DNA of 64,000 nt from Streptomyces sp. NBC_00708 (GCA_036226585.1 CP108997.1:6572001-6636000); one strand, 5' to 3'; numbered from the stretch's first letter, positions 51,603-60,975 are shown. The notes: generated by a model from the sequence alone, not told the origin. Program-made: numbers and translations.

Positions 51603-53794
51603 ACCGCACCCTGAACGTCGTACGCGCCACCGCCGCATCCGCCACCGCGGCGCTCCTGACCGCCCTGCTCGCCGCCCCGGCCGGGGCCGCGCCCGGCGGC
51701 ACCCGCACCCTGTACGCCGCCCCGGACGGCCGCGGCTCCTCCTGTACCGCGGCCCGCCCCTGCACCCTCGACGGCGCCCGCGACCTGGCCCGCGCCGAGA
51801 CCCGCCGCGCGGTCCGCGTACTCCTGAAGGACGGCACGTACCGGCTCGACGCGCCCCTGGAGCTCGGCGCCGCCGACTCCGGCACCACCTGGGCCGCCGC
51901 GCCCGGCGCCCACCCCGTCCTCTCCGGCGGCCGGGATCTCACCGGCTGGCGGAAGAACGCCGACGGCACCTGGACCGCCCCCGTTCCCGAGGGCACCACC
52001 CCGCGCCAGCTCTTCATCGACGGCCGGCGCGCCACCCGCGCCCGGGGCGAGGCCTGCCCCGCGAGCACCTGCGACGCCACCACCACCGGCATGACCGGCG
52101 CCACCGCGACCGGCATCGACCGGTGGGCGCACCCCACGGACGCCGAGGCCGTCATCCGTATCCGCTGGCGCAACTACCACTGCCGGATCGCGGGCGTCAG
52201 CGGTGACACCCTCACCTTCGCCCAGCCCTGCTGGACCAACTCCGCGAGCGGCACCGACCGCACCGGACCCGCCTGGGACACCACCGCCGTCGACTCCACC
52301 CGCTACAGCGGTGTCGCGTTCTTCGAGAACGCCGCCGAACTCCTCGACGAACCGGGCGAGTTCGTGTGGAACTCCGCCGACCGCACCGTCACCTACCTCC
52401 CGCGCGAGGGCGAGAACATGCGCCACGCGCGGGCCGTCACCCCGCACACCGAACAGCTGCTCACCGTCGACGGCGCCCACGACCTCACCGTCCGCGGCAT
52501 CGGCTTCGCGTACGCGGCCTACCGGCAGCCCGGCACCGACGAGGGCTACGCGGGAATGCAGGCCGGTCTCACCCTGACCGGAGCCACCGGCCCCGTCGAC
52601 CACGCGGGCCGCTACTACACCAAACCGGCCGCCGCCGTCACCGTGCGCGGCGGCCGGCAGGTCACCGTCGACACCGGCCGCTTCACCCACCTCGGCGGCG
52701 CCGGAGCGATCCTGGAGGCCGGTACCAAGGACAGCGCGGTCATCCGCTCCACGTTCACCGACCTCTCCTCGGGTGCGGTCTACGTAGGCGACACCGAGCC
52801 CCTGCCGGAGGCCGCGCTCGTCGGGGAACGCAACACCGTCGCGTACAACACCATCAGCCGCACCGGCGTCGAGTACACCGACGCGGTCGGCATCTGGGCC
52901 GGGTACGAGGCAGGCCTGACCGTCGACCACAACAGCCTGGACCACCTCCCGTACTCGGCGATCTCCGTCGGCTGGGGCTGGAACCAGCCCGAGGCGCAGA
53001 AGTCCGTGCTCCGCGACAACAAGGTGACGGACAACCGCATCACCGACGTCATGGAGGTCGCCCGTCAGCAGCACGACGGCGGTGCCATCTACACCCAGGG
53101 CGCCCAGCCCGGCACGGTCGTCAGCGGGAACTACATCAACCGCTCCGCGTACGGCAACACCGAGCGCGACGGCAACGGCATCTACCTCGACGAGCAGTCC
53201 TCGTACATCACGGTCGAGAAGAACGTCATCACCCGCATCGGCTACAAGTGGGTGTCCAACTGGGCCGACTACGGCATCCAGAACACCGCGCGCGGCAACT
53301 GGACCGACACCGCCGCCCCCGCGCTCGGCGGCACCGGCTCCGTCATGACCGGCAACCACACCGGCCTCGACCGGCTCCCGGCCGCCGCCCTCGCCGTCGC
53401 CGCCCGCGCCGGCGCCCACGGAGGCCCGGTCGAGCAGCTGCGCACCGACCTGGCCCGTGCCGGCGCGGCCACCCAGTCCTCGACCGACGGCACCGCCACC
53501 GCCGACCGTGCGCTGGACGCGGACACCAACACCGACACCCGCACGCTCGCCGAGGACGGCGCCTGGTGGCAGGTGGACCTCGGAGCCGTCCGGCATCTCC
53601 GCCAGGTCGAGGTCTGGAACGACGCCTCCACCACCACGGCCGACTTCGACATCGTCACCGACGGCGGCACCGTCCACGTCAGCGGCAAGGCCCTGCGCCC
53701 CACCGTCGTGAACCTGGACAGCCGGACCCGCACGGTACGGATCGTGAAGACGGGCACGGGCCGGGTCGCCCTCTCCCAGGTGCTGATCCACTGA
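51599..53794 (+). CDS. Secreted right-handed beta-helix protein with discoidin-like C-terminus
   Basis: A 731-residue secreted protein (signal to about residue 30, PAGAA). Residues about 35-590 form a parallel beta-helix (LYAAPDGRGSSCTAARPC, NTVAYNTISRTGVEYTDAVGIW, NGIYLDEQSSYITVEKNVI) of the pectate-lyase superfamily, which contains polysaccharide lyases, glycosidases and epimerases. The last about 130 residues look like an F5/8 discoidin carbohydrate-binding domain (ATQSSTDGTATADRALDADTNT, WWQVDLGAVRHLRQVEVW). Catalytic residues cannot be named. It is the last gene of the rightward operon. Confidence 0.85.
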   Translation: MNRTLNVVRATAASATAALLTALLAAPAGAAPGGTRTLYAAPDGRGSSCTAARPCTLDGARDLARAETRRAVRVLLKDGTYRLDAPLELGAADSGTTWAAAPGAHPVLSGGRDLTGWRKNADGTWTAPVPEGTTPRQLFIDGRRATRARGEACPASTCDATTTGMTGATATGIDRWAHPTDAEAVIRIRWRNYHCRIAGVSGDTLTFAQPCWTNSASGTDRTGPAWDTTAVDSTRYSGVAFFENAAELLDEPGEFVWNSADRTVTYLPREGENMRHARAVTPHTEQLLTVDGAHDLTVRGIGFAYAAYRQPGTDEGYAGMQAGLTLTGATGPVDHAGRYYTKPAAAVTVRGGRQVTVDTGRFTHLGGAGAILEAGTKDSAVIRSTFTDLSSGAVYVGDTEPLPEAALVGERNTVAYNTISRTGVEYTDAVGIWAGYEAGLTVDHNSLDHLPYSAISVGWGWNQPEAQKSVLRDNKVTDNRITDVMEVARQQHDGGAIYTQGAQPGTVVSGNYINRSAYGNTERDGNGIYLDEQSSYITVEKNVITRIGYKWVSNWADYGIQNTARGNWTDTAAPALGGTGSVMTGNHTGLDRLPAAALAVAARAGAHGGPVEQLRTDLARAGAATQSSTDGTATADRALDADTNTDTRTLAEDGAWWQVDLGAVRHLRQVEVWNDASTTTADFDIVTDGGTVHVSGKALRPTVVNLDSRTRTVRIVKTGTGRVALSQVLIH

Positions 53795-53913
53795 GGGTGT
53801 CCGGGCGGACACGTACCGCGTCCGCGGGGAAAGGCGTTCGTGACCACCCGATGAAGTGCGGTATTGTTCTCATGCGCGTTCGGCCACGGGGAAACCCCAG
53901 GTCAGGCGGGCAT

Positions 53914-53987
<74 letters not shown>

Positions 53988-54002
53988 CTGGTGACAGTCG
54001 CA

Positions 54003-54046
54003 GACAGAGGGCCGGTCTCGGAGCAATCCGAGACCGGCCCTCTGTC
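54003..54046 (+). terminator. Terminator after tRNA-Pro
   Basis: Perfect 20-bp stem (54003-54022 with 54027-54046) with GCAA tetraloop. Its core is almost the same sequence as the terminator at 55705-55744 beyond the exporter gene. Confidence 0.93.
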
Positions 54047-54202
54047 ATGAGCCCACCCCGGTCGAGTCGGGGCCGCCCTGTGGGCGCACAATTCGTCTCA
54101 CGTCACATTTGCCGGAGCGCTTCGCCGCCGGCCGGGGGGTTGCATGAGTCGACCGGTCAAGCGACATGGGGCAGTTCCGTCTCTTCTCCGAAAGGTTGAG
54201 TC
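54047..54202. other. Upstream region of the DHA2 exporter gene
   Basis: No gene, tRNA copy or direct repeat of the tRNA 3' end is seen. TCGACCGGTCAAG near 54150 is partly palindromic and could be an operator, but the case is weak. Confidence 0.3.
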
Positions 54203-55684
54203 ATGACCACGTCGCAACGGATCGAGGCGAGCCCTCCAGGGGGTTCGCCCAGCGACAAACTCGACAGCAAAGTCCTCCTCGTCGCCGGCGTCGTCGTGCT
54301 CGGCGGGATCATGTCCATCCTGGACATCACCGTGGTATCGGTGGGGCTGCAGACGTTCCAGAAGACGTTCCACGCGACCTCGGCCCAGGTGGCCTGGACG
54401 ATGACCGGCTACACGCTGGCCCTGGCTAGCGTCATCCCGCTGACCGGCTGGGCCGCGGACAGGTTCGGGACAAAACGGCTCTATCTGCTCGCGGTCGTGC
54501 TGTTCGCGGCCGGGTCCGCGCTCTGTGCCGCCGCCAATTCCCTTGAGATGCTGGTCGCGTTCCGGGTCATCCAGGGCCTGGGCGGCGGCATGCTGATGCC
54601 GCTCGGCATGACGATCCTGACGCGCGCCGCCGGCCCCGAGCGGGTCGGCCGCGTGATGGCCGTTCTCGGCATCCCCATGCTGCTCGGTCCGATCTTCGGT
54701 CCCATCCTGGGCGGTTGGCTCATCGACCACGCCTCCTGGCACTGGATCTTCCTGATCAACCTGCCGATCGGCGCGATAGCCCTGGTGTACGCGGCGCTCG
54801 TGCTCCCCAAGGACAACGTGGAGCCGTCCGAGACCTTCGACTGGGTGGGCGTCCTGCTGCTCTCGCCCGGCCTGGCGACCTTCCTGTACGGCGTCTCGTC
54901 CATCCCGGAGACCGGCACCGTCTGGGCCGCCAAGGTCCTGGTGCCCGCGGCCATCGGCCTGGTGCTGCTCGTCGCGTTCGTCCCCTGGGCGCTGCGGCCC
55001 AGCAACATCCACCCGCTGATCGATCTGCGGCTCTTCCAGAACCGCGACCTCAGCGTCTCGGTGATCGCCATGTCGCTGTTCGCCATGGCGTTCTTCGGCG
55101 CCAGCTTGCTGTTCCCGCTCTACTTCCAGCAGGTGCGCGGGGAGTCGGCGTTCGACGCCGGGCTGCTTCTCGCTCCGCAGGGTATCGGCGCGATGATCAC
55201 CATGCCGATCGCCGGAATGCTCGCGGACCGTATCGGCCCCGGCAAGATCGTCATCACCGGCATCGCGGTCATCACCGTCGGCATGGGCATGTTCACCCAG
55301 CTCACCGCCGACACGTCCTACGCGTACATCATCACCGCGCTCGCCATCATGGGTCTCGGTATGGGTGCCTCGATGATGCCGATCATGGCGTCGGCGCTGG
55401 CCACCCTGCGGGAACACACGGTGGCCCGCGGCTCGACCCTGATGAACATCGTCCAGCAGGTGGCCGCCTCGATCGGTACCGCCCTGTTCTCGGTGCTCCT
55501 CACCAACGGCATCAAGGACATCACCGCGACCACCCCCGCCGGCATCAAGGACCAGATGGGCGACGCCTTCGCCTCGGTGTTCCTGGTGGCGGCCATCCTG
55601 GTCGCCGTGTGCCTCGTCCCCGCGCTGCTGCTGCCGCGCAAGAAGGTCAAGGCCGCGGACCCGAGCGCCATGATGGGCCACTGA
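54203..55684 (+). CDS. DHA2-family MFS multidrug exporter
   Basis: A 493-residue drug:proton antiporter with 14 predicted helices. Motif D1 is LDITVVSVGLQTF, motif A is GWAADRFGTKRLYL, motif C is GPIFGPILGGWLI, and motif B is RVIQGLGGG. This is the EmrB/QacA type. No dedicated regulator is adjacent. The gene is bracketed by two near-identical hairpins and starts 157 nt after the tRNA terminator; AAAGG precedes the ATG. Substrate unknown. Confidence 0.92.
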   Translation: MTTSQRIEASPPGGSPSDKLDSKVLLVAGVVVLGGIMSILDITVVSVGLQTFQKTFHATSAQVAWTMTGYTLALASVIPLTGWAADRFGTKRLYLLAVVLFAAGSALCAAANSLEMLVAFRVIQGLGGGMLMPLGMTILTRAAGPERVGRVMAVLGIPMLLGPIFGPILGGWLIDHASWHWIFLINLPIGAIALVYAALVLPKDNVEPSETFDWVGVLLLSPGLATFLYGVSSIPETGTVWAAKVLVPAAIGLVLLVAFVPWALRPSNIHPLIDLRLFQNRDLSVSVIAMSLFAMAFFGASLLFPLYFQQVRGESAFDAGLLLAPQGIGAMITMPIAGMLADRIGPGKIVITGIAVITVGMGMFTQLTADTSYAYIITALAIMGLGMGASMMPIMASALATLREHTVARGSTLMNIVQQVAASIGTALFSVLLTNGIKDITATTPAGIKDQMGDAFASVFLVAAILVAVCLVPALLLPRKKVKAADPSAMMGH

Positions 55685-55704
55685 TCCCGAAGCGGATGGC
55701 CTGA

Positions 55705-55744
55705 CCGAGGGCCGGTCCCGGAGCGATCCGGGACCGGCCCTCGG
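55705..55744 (+). terminator. Terminator after the DHA2 exporter gene
   Basis: Perfect 18-bp stem (55705-55722 with 55727-55744), GCGA tetraloop, 20 nt after the stop. It shares the 16-base GAGGGCCGGTCYCGGA arm with the tRNA-Pro terminator. Confidence 0.93.
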
Positions 55745-55792
55745 CCGTTCCCGGGAGGGACCCGGCCGGCACGATCGGCTAGGTTGCGGCGT

Positions 55793-56395
55793 ATGAAGCC
55801 CCGGGTGTTCCTCTTCGATCTCGGCGGTGTCGTGTGCCGCTTCCACCGTGAGCGGCGGCTGGACCGCCTCGGGGCGGCGTGCGGGCTGCCCGCGCACCGC
55901 GTCGAGGAGGAGCTCTACGCGTCGGGGCTGATCTCCGCCTGGGACCGGGGAGAAGGGAGCGCCGACGACGTGGAGGGGGAGATCCGGCGGCGCCTCGGAT
56001 TCACCGGTACGTCCGACGAGCTGCGCCGCCTCTGGTGCGGGGCGTTCGAGCCCGATCCGGAGGTGCTTGCCGCCGTCGACCTCGTCAGGGCGCACCCGAC
56101 GGCCCTGTTCACGGACAACGACGCGTTGCTGCGCGCCGCGCTGCCCGGCCGGCTGCCCGAGGTGAGCGCCCGCTTCGACGTGCTCGCGTTCTCGTGCGTG
56201 CTCGGTGCGACCAAGCCCGCCGGGGAGGCCTTCGCGGGCGCGCTCGGCCTGCTCGGCGCGACCGCCCACGAGGCGTTCTTCGTGGACGACCGCGAGGCCA
56301 ATGTCCGGGCGGCGCGCGAGCTGGGGATGACCGCCGTGCTCTTCGAGGGCGGCGTCGCACTCCGGCGGACCCTGGAAGGGCGGCTCACGGGCTGA
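55793..56395 (+). CDS. HAD superfamily hydrolase (YihX/epoxide-hydrolase-N-like)
   Basis: A 200-residue HAD protein. Motif I is FDLGGVV: the nucleophile D9 is kept but the second Asp (acid/base) is Gly11, as in the YihX branch. Motif II Thr/Ser is in LFTDND, motif III Lys in LGATKPAGEAF and motif IV in FFVDDREANVRAA. Likely a sugar-phosphate phosphatase or related enzyme. The ATG at 55793 is chosen; a TTG three codons upstream is possible. It converges with the LacI gene that follows. Confidence 0.87.
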   Translation: MKPRVFLFDLGGVVCRFHRERRLDRLGAACGLPAHRVEEELYASGLISAWDRGEGSADDVEGEIRRRLGFTGTSDELRRLWCGAFEPDPEVLAAVDLVRAHPTALFTDNDALLRAALPGRLPEVSARFDVLAFSCVLGATKPAGEAFAGALGLLGATAHEAFFVDDREANVRAARELGMTAVLFEGGVALRRTLEGRLTG

Positions 56396-56430
56396 GCCCG
56401 GAGGGGCGGCTCACGGGCCGGGCCCCGCGT

Positions 56431-57489
56431 TCACCACACCCCGTCGCGCTCGCCCGCCCCCTCCGTGGACTCGCGCAGGACGAGCCGGTGTGCCACGACG
56501 CGGTCCTGCGGGGACACCGGCGAGGGGCCGTCCGCCCCCTCGGGCCGTGTGGCCTCGTCGATGCGGTGCAGGAGCAGGTCCACCGCGACCCGGGCCACCG
56601 CCTCCTTGTCCGGCGCGACCGTGCTCAGGGACGGTACGCCGAACCGGCCGCCCTCCACATCGTCGAAGCCGATCACCGCCACGTCCTCGGGAACCCGTGC
56701 CCCGTACCCGTGCAGCGCGCGCAGCGCACCCAGCGCCAGCTGGTCGTTGAGGCAGAGGAGGGCGTCCGGCCGGACGCCCTCGGCCAGCACCCGGCGCACC
56801 GCGTCGGCCCCGTCGCCCATGTGGAACGCCTCGACCGGGAGCAGCGACGCCGGGTCGTACGGGACGCCCGCCCCGGCCAGGGCGAGGCGGAAGCCGCGGG
56901 TGCGGGCCTGGGCCGTGCCGACGCAGCCGTCGTCCTGGCCGCCGACGGTCAGGATGCGCCGGCGGCCCAGCGCGAGCAGGTGCTCGGTGGCTTCGCGGGC
57001 CGCGCGTTCGTTGTCGATCGCCACATGGTCGGCGCCCTCGTTGAGCAGCTCGCCCAGCAGGACGGTCGGCGGCGGCCCCGTGTGGGCGCGCAGGTCCTCC
57101 GGTGCGAGGGCGAGCGGGCTGAGGATGACGCCGTCCACGAAGTCCGAGCCGAAGCCGGCCAGGGCTGCCCTCTCCCGTTCCCGGTCGCCGCCCGACTGGT
57201 GGATCAGCACGGTCAGGGAGCGCTTCTCGGCCTCCCGGACGACGTGCCGGGCCAGCTCCGCGAAGTACGGGACGTCGAGTTCGGGTACGACGAGGGCGAT
57301 GATGCCGGTGCGTCCGCTGCGCAGATGGCGGCCGGCGAGGTTGATGCGGTAGCCGAGGTGGTCGATGGCCTCCTGCACCACGCGCCGCGTCCGGTCGGAG
57401 ACGTGCACGTAGTCGTTGAGCACATTGGAGACCGTCTTCTCCGACACCCCCGCGTGCCGTGCGACGTCCTTGATCCTCGGTCGTGCCAC
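56431..57489 (-). CDS. LacI family transcriptional regulator of the GH2 locus
   Basis: A 352-residue LacI-type repressor: helix-turn-helix RPRIKDVARHAGVSEKTVSNVLNDYVHVSDRTRRRV-like segment at residues 3-35, hinge AGRHLRSGRTG, then the sugar-sensing domain (IIALVVPELDVPYFAELARHVV, LCLNDQLALGALRAL, VAVIGFDDVEGGRFGVPSLSTVAP). The GTG at 57489 has GGGGAG upstream; the frame continues to 57573 without similarity. It is divergent from an importer-GH2 operon whose promoter contains a palindrome. Confidence 0.92.
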   Translation of the reverse strand: MARPRIKDVARHAGVSEKTVSNVLNDYVHVSDRTRRVVQEAIDHLGYRINLAGRHLRSGRTGIIALVVPELDVPYFAELARHVVREAEKRSLTVLIHQSGGDRERERAALAGFGSDFVDGVILSPLALAPEDLRAHTGPPPTVLLGELLNEGADHVAIDNERAAREATEHLLALGRRRILTVGGQDDGCVGTAQARTRGFRLALAGAGVPYDPASLLPVEAFHMGDGADAVRRVLAEGVRPDALLCLNDQLALGALRALHGYGARVPEDVAVIGFDDVEGGRFGVPSLSTVAPDKEAVARVAVDLLLHRIDEATRPEGADGPSPVSPQDRVVAHRLVLRESTEGAGERDGVW

Positions 57490-57590
57490 CCGAAACTCCC
57501 CACCCTCGGTCCGCGCCGAGTCTATGCCGGGCGCCCCGGGCGTTCGGGGGCGGATGTGCGGTGCATCCGGCACAGGTCGTGACGCAGCTC

Positions 57591-57619
57591 TTTACAGCCA
57601 ATGTACATCGATGTAAAAA
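57591..57619 (+). promoter_or_regulatory. Promoter with embedded palindromic operator for the GH2 importer operon
   Basis: TTTACA (57591-57596), a 17-nt spacer and TAAAAA (57614-57619) form a near-consensus promoter. The spacer holds the perfect 12-bp palindrome TACATCGATGTA (57604-57615), a typical LacI-family site with a central CG. The likely binder is the divergent LacI protein. Confidence 0.65.
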
Positions 57620-57741
57620 CAGGTCACCGCATCGGGAGACCGGCGCGGATCACCCCCGATGTGCACGGGCGGCCACCGGCTGCCGTGCCGATGGCGCCTG
57701 CCGTCGGCCGGGCACGTCGTCCGGCCGTCGAAAGGTCAGTG

Positions 57742-59115
57742 ATGAACTCCGCACCTCCCGCCCGAGGACTGCCCGGAGCCCGGTACCCGGACCGGTCGCC
57801 CGGCATCGGCCGCCGTGAGCTGCTGCGTTACGGCACCGCCGGGGCGGCCGCGCTGCTGGCGGCGGGCCCGCTCACCGGCTGCGCCTCGCCCGCCCGTGCC
57901 GGTGAGGCGTCCGCGCTGAAGGTCTGGGATCTCTTCCAGGGCGGCGACGGCATGCTCATGGACGAGATGATCGCGGCCGTCTCGAAGGGGTCCGACGGTT
58001 TCGACGTGGACCGCACGATCCTGGACTGGGGCCCGTCGTACTACACAAAACTGGCCATGTCGGCCGCCGGCGGCCGGGCCTCCGATGTCGCCGTGCTGCA
58101 CCTGTCACGGCTGGCCGGATACGCCCCCGGCGGACTGCTCGACCCGATCGACCTGGACGTCCTCGCCGAATTCGGCGTCGGCGAGAAGGACTTCGCGCCC
58201 GCCGTGTGGAAGCGCGCCCAGCACAAGGGCACGGTCTACGCGGTCCCGTTGGACGTCCACCCCTTCATCGTCTTCTACGACAAGGACGTGGCCGACAAGG
58301 CCGGACTGCTGGACTCCTCCGGCCACCTGGCGCCGATGGGCTCGCCCGAAGCCTTCCTGGACGCCGGCAAGAAGCTCGCCGAGATCACCGGCACGTCCGG
58401 CGTGCTCTTCGGGCACGTCACCGACACCGCCCAGAGCTGGCGCCAGTTCGCCGCGCTGTACGCCCAGACCGGGGCCTCCTTCACACTGCCCGACGGCGGA
58501 CCGCCGAAGATCGACACCGACGCCGCGGTGAAGGTCGTCACCTTCATGAAACAGCTCTTCGACGGGCGCACCAACCCCAACAACCTCGACTACAACGGCG
58601 CGATGGCCGCCTTCATGGACGGCCGCGGCGGCATGATCATGGCGGGGGAGTGGGAGCTGCCCACGTTCCGGAAATCCGGCATCAAGCACCTCGGCGCCGC
58701 CCCCTTCCCGCAGGTCTTCGCCCGTCCGGCCGTCTACGCCGACTCGCACAGCTTCGTCCTGCCGCACCAGGACGACCCGGACCCGGCCCGCCGCCGCCAG
58801 GCCCACCGCTACATCGCCGAGATCGTCAAACAGAGCCTGACCTGGGCGAGCGCCGGCCACATCCCGGCCTATCTGCCGGTGCAGGCCCGCCCCGAGTACG
58901 CGAAGCTCGACCCCCAGTCGTCCTACGCGGCCGCCGGCGAGATCGCCGTGCTCGACCCGCCGAACTGGTTCGCCGGAGCCGGCGGCAACTTCCAGAACCG
59001 CATGTGCCAGCCGCTGCAGTCGGCGCTGCTGGGCAACACCTCCGCCGAGAAGGCGGTACGGCAGATGGTCCGCGAGGCGGACACCCTGCTGCGACAGCCC
59101 AACCCGGTCGCCTGA
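57742..59115 (+). CDS. Extracellular solute-binding lipoprotein, family 1
   Basis: A 457-residue sugar-binding lipoprotein with a Tat-like signal (GRRELLRYGTAGAAALL) and lipobox LTGC (C47). The mature part is a type I carbohydrate-binding fold (LKVWDLFQGGDG, SDVAVLHLSRLAGYAPGG, GGMIMAGEWELPTF). The ATG at 57742 has GAAAGG six bases upstream. An in-frame ATG at 57601 lies inside the operator and is rejected. First gene of the importer-GH2 operon. Confidence 0.9.
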   Translation: MNSAPPARGLPGARYPDRSPGIGRRELLRYGTAGAAALLAAGPLTGCASPARAGEASALKVWDLFQGGDGMLMDEMIAAVSKGSDGFDVDRTILDWGPSYYTKLAMSAAGGRASDVAVLHLSRLAGYAPGGLLDPIDLDVLAEFGVGEKDFAPAVWKRAQHKGTVYAVPLDVHPFIVFYDKDVADKAGLLDSSGHLAPMGSPEAFLDAGKKLAEITGTSGVLFGHVTDTAQSWRQFAALYAQTGASFTLPDGGPPKIDTDAAVKVVTFMKQLFDGRTNPNNLDYNGAMAAFMDGRGGMIMAGEWELPTFRKSGIKHLGAAPFPQVFARPAVYADSHSFVLPHQDDPDPARRRQAHRYIAEIVKQSLTWASAGHIPAYLPVQARPEYAKLDPQSSYAAAGEIAVLDPPNWFAGAGGNFQNRMCQPLQSALLGNTSAEKAVRQMVREADTLLRQPNPVA

Positions 59116-59137
59116 CGACAGCCGAAGGAGCCGCATC

Positions 59138-60073
59138 GTGACCACCACCGCGCCCGCCGGAGCAGCGGCGCCCCCGCAGCCCCCCTCCGCGACACCGGCC
59201 GCGCCCCGGCGCAGCCGCTCGCTGACCAGGGGCGGCGGGCTGTTCGTCCTGCCGTTCCTGGTCGTCTTCGCGCTCTTCCTGGTCTGGCCCGTCGTCCAGG
59301 GCCTCTGGATGAGCCTCACCGACGCCTCCCTCAGCCTGCGCGGCACCGAGTTCGTCGGATTCGCCAACTACACCGAGGCGTTCGGGGACCCGGATGTCTG
59401 GAGCAGCCTCGGCAACACCGTCTTCTTCACCGTCATCTCCTGCGTACCGCTCGTGCTGGTCGCCCTGGCCATGGCGCTGCTCGTGCACAGCGGACTGGCC
59501 GGCCAATGGGTGTGGCGGCTGGCCTACTTCGCCCCGTACCTGCTGCCCGTCACCGTCGTCACGCTCATCTGGACGTGGCTCTACCAGCCGGACATCGGCC
59601 TCGGCAACCAGCTGCTGACCTCGCTCGGCATGGAGCCCGTCGGCTGGCTCTCCGACGAGTCGGTGGCCATGTGGTCGGTCGCCGCGCTCACCGTCTGGTG
59701 GACCGTCGGCTTCAACTTCCTGCTCTACCTGGCCGCCCTGCAGTCCCTGCCCGTCACCTACGACGAGGCCGCCGCGCTCGACGGCGCGGGCGCCTGGCGG
59801 CGGCTGTGGTCCGTCACCCTGCCGCAGCTGCGCCACACCACCGTGCTGGTCGCGATGCTCCAAGTTCTCGCGTCCCTCAAGGTGTTCGACCAGATCTACA
59901 TCCTCACCAAGGGCGGACCCAACGGCTCGACCCGTCCGATCCTGGAGTACGTCTACGACGTCGGGTTCACCGGATACCGGCTCGGCTACGCCTCCGCGGT
60001 CAGCTACATCTTCTTCGCGATCGTCATCGTCGTCTCCGTCCTGCAACTCCGCTTCTTCCGTCAGGAGGGCTGA
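59138..60073 (+). CDS. ABC sugar importer permease (MalF type)
   Basis: A 311-residue membrane subunit with six helices (first: GLFVLPFLVVFALFLVWPVVQGLWM) and the EAA loop YDEAAALDGAGAWRRLWSVTLPQL. It starts with GTG 22 nt after the binding-protein gene and is followed 2 nt later by the second permease. No ATPase gene is present in the operon. Confidence 0.92.
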   Translation: MTTTAPAGAAAPPQPPSATPAAPRRSRSLTRGGGLFVLPFLVVFALFLVWPVVQGLWMSLTDASLSLRGTEFVGFANYTEAFGDPDVWSSLGNTVFFTVISCVPLVLVALAMALLVHSGLAGQWVWRLAYFAPYLLPVTVVTLIWTWLYQPDIGLGNQLLTSLGMEPVGWLSDESVAMWSVAALTVWWTVGFNFLLYLAALQSLPVTYDEAAALDGAGAWRRLWSVTLPQLRHTTVLVAMLQVLASLKVFDQIYILTKGGPNGSTRPILEYVYDVGFTGYRLGYASAVSYIFFAIVIVVSVLQLRFFRQEG

Positions 60074-60075
60074 CC

Positions 60076-60975
60076 GTGTCCGCCATCTCCACCCCCGTGC
60101 GCCGGCCGCGCCGGCCACGCCGCGAGGAGTCCGGCTCGCCCCTGCTGCTCGGCCACGGACGCCTGCCGAAGGTGCTCGCCGGGAGCACGCTGACCGTCCT
60201 GGCCGCCGTCTGGCTGCTGCCCTTCCTGTGGGCGGTCGCCACCTCGCTGCAGAGCGAGCAGGACGTGATGAAGTCGGGGCTCTCGCCGTTCAAGGGCGCC
60301 TTCACGCTCTCCGCCTACCGGCAGATCCTGGACCGGGGGAACGTGCCGGCCTGGGCGTTCAACAGCCTGTTCATCTCCGTCCTGGTCACCGTGCTCACCA
60401 CGGCCGTCTCGACGCTCGCCGCCTACGGCTTCTCGCGGGGCACCTTCCGAGGCCGCCGGACCCTGCTCGCGATCACCGTCGCCGCGATCATGGTGCCGCC
60501 GCAGCTGCTCATCGTGCCGCTCTTCGAGCAGATGACGATGTTCCACCTCGTCGACACCTACACGGCGGTCATCCTGCCGCAGGTCGTCGCGCCCATGATG
60601 GTGTTCATCCTGAAGCGCTTCTTCGACGGGATACCGCGCGAACTCGAGGACGCCGCGCGCATCGACGGCGCCTCCGAACTGCGGGTCTTCACGTCCATCG
60701 TGCTCCCGCTGTCCCGCCCGATCGTCGCGGCCGTCGCGATCTTCGTGTTCATCGGCGCGTGGAACAACTTCATGTGGCCGTTCATCGTCACCAACGACCC
60801 GGACCTGATGACGCTCCCGGTGGGCCTCGCCACCGTCAAGGACGCGTACGGCATCCAGTACGCCCAGTCCATGGCGTCCGCCCTGCTGGCCGCGCTCCCG
60901 CTGATCGTGATGTTCCTGCTCTTCCAGCGCCGCATCGTCAACTCCGTCGCCACCACCGGCCTCGGCGGCGGCTGA
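60076..60975 (+). CDS. ABC sugar importer permease (MalG type)
   Basis: A 299-residue partner permease. Six helices begin at LAGSTLTVLAAVWLLPFLWAV; the EAA loop is RELEDAARIDGASELRVFTSIVLPLS. The GTG at 60076 is just after the preceding stop with AGGAGG nearby. The frame is open far upstream but that part is the shadow of the other permease. Confidence 0.92.
   Translation: MSAISTPVRRPRRPRREESGSPLLLGHGRLPKVLAGSTLTVLAAVWLLPFLWAVATSLQSEQDVMKSGLSPFKGAFTLSAYRQILDRGNVPAWAFNSLFISVLVTVLTTAVSTLAAYGFSRGTFRGRRTLLAITVAAIMVPPQLLIVPLFEQMTMFHLVDTYTAVILPQVVAPMMVFILKRFFDGIPRELEDAARIDGASELRVFTSIVLPLSRPIVAAVAIFVFIGAWNNFMWPFIVTNDPDLMTLPVGLATVKDAYGIQYAQSMASALLAALPLIVMFLLFQRRIVNSVATTGLGGG

Noticed and set aside
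57601..57741. Longer N-terminus for the family 1 solute-binding protein starting at 57601
   Set aside because: This ATG lies inside the promoter/operator and would put 47 extra residues before the signal peptide; the ATG at 57742 has a ribosome binding site.
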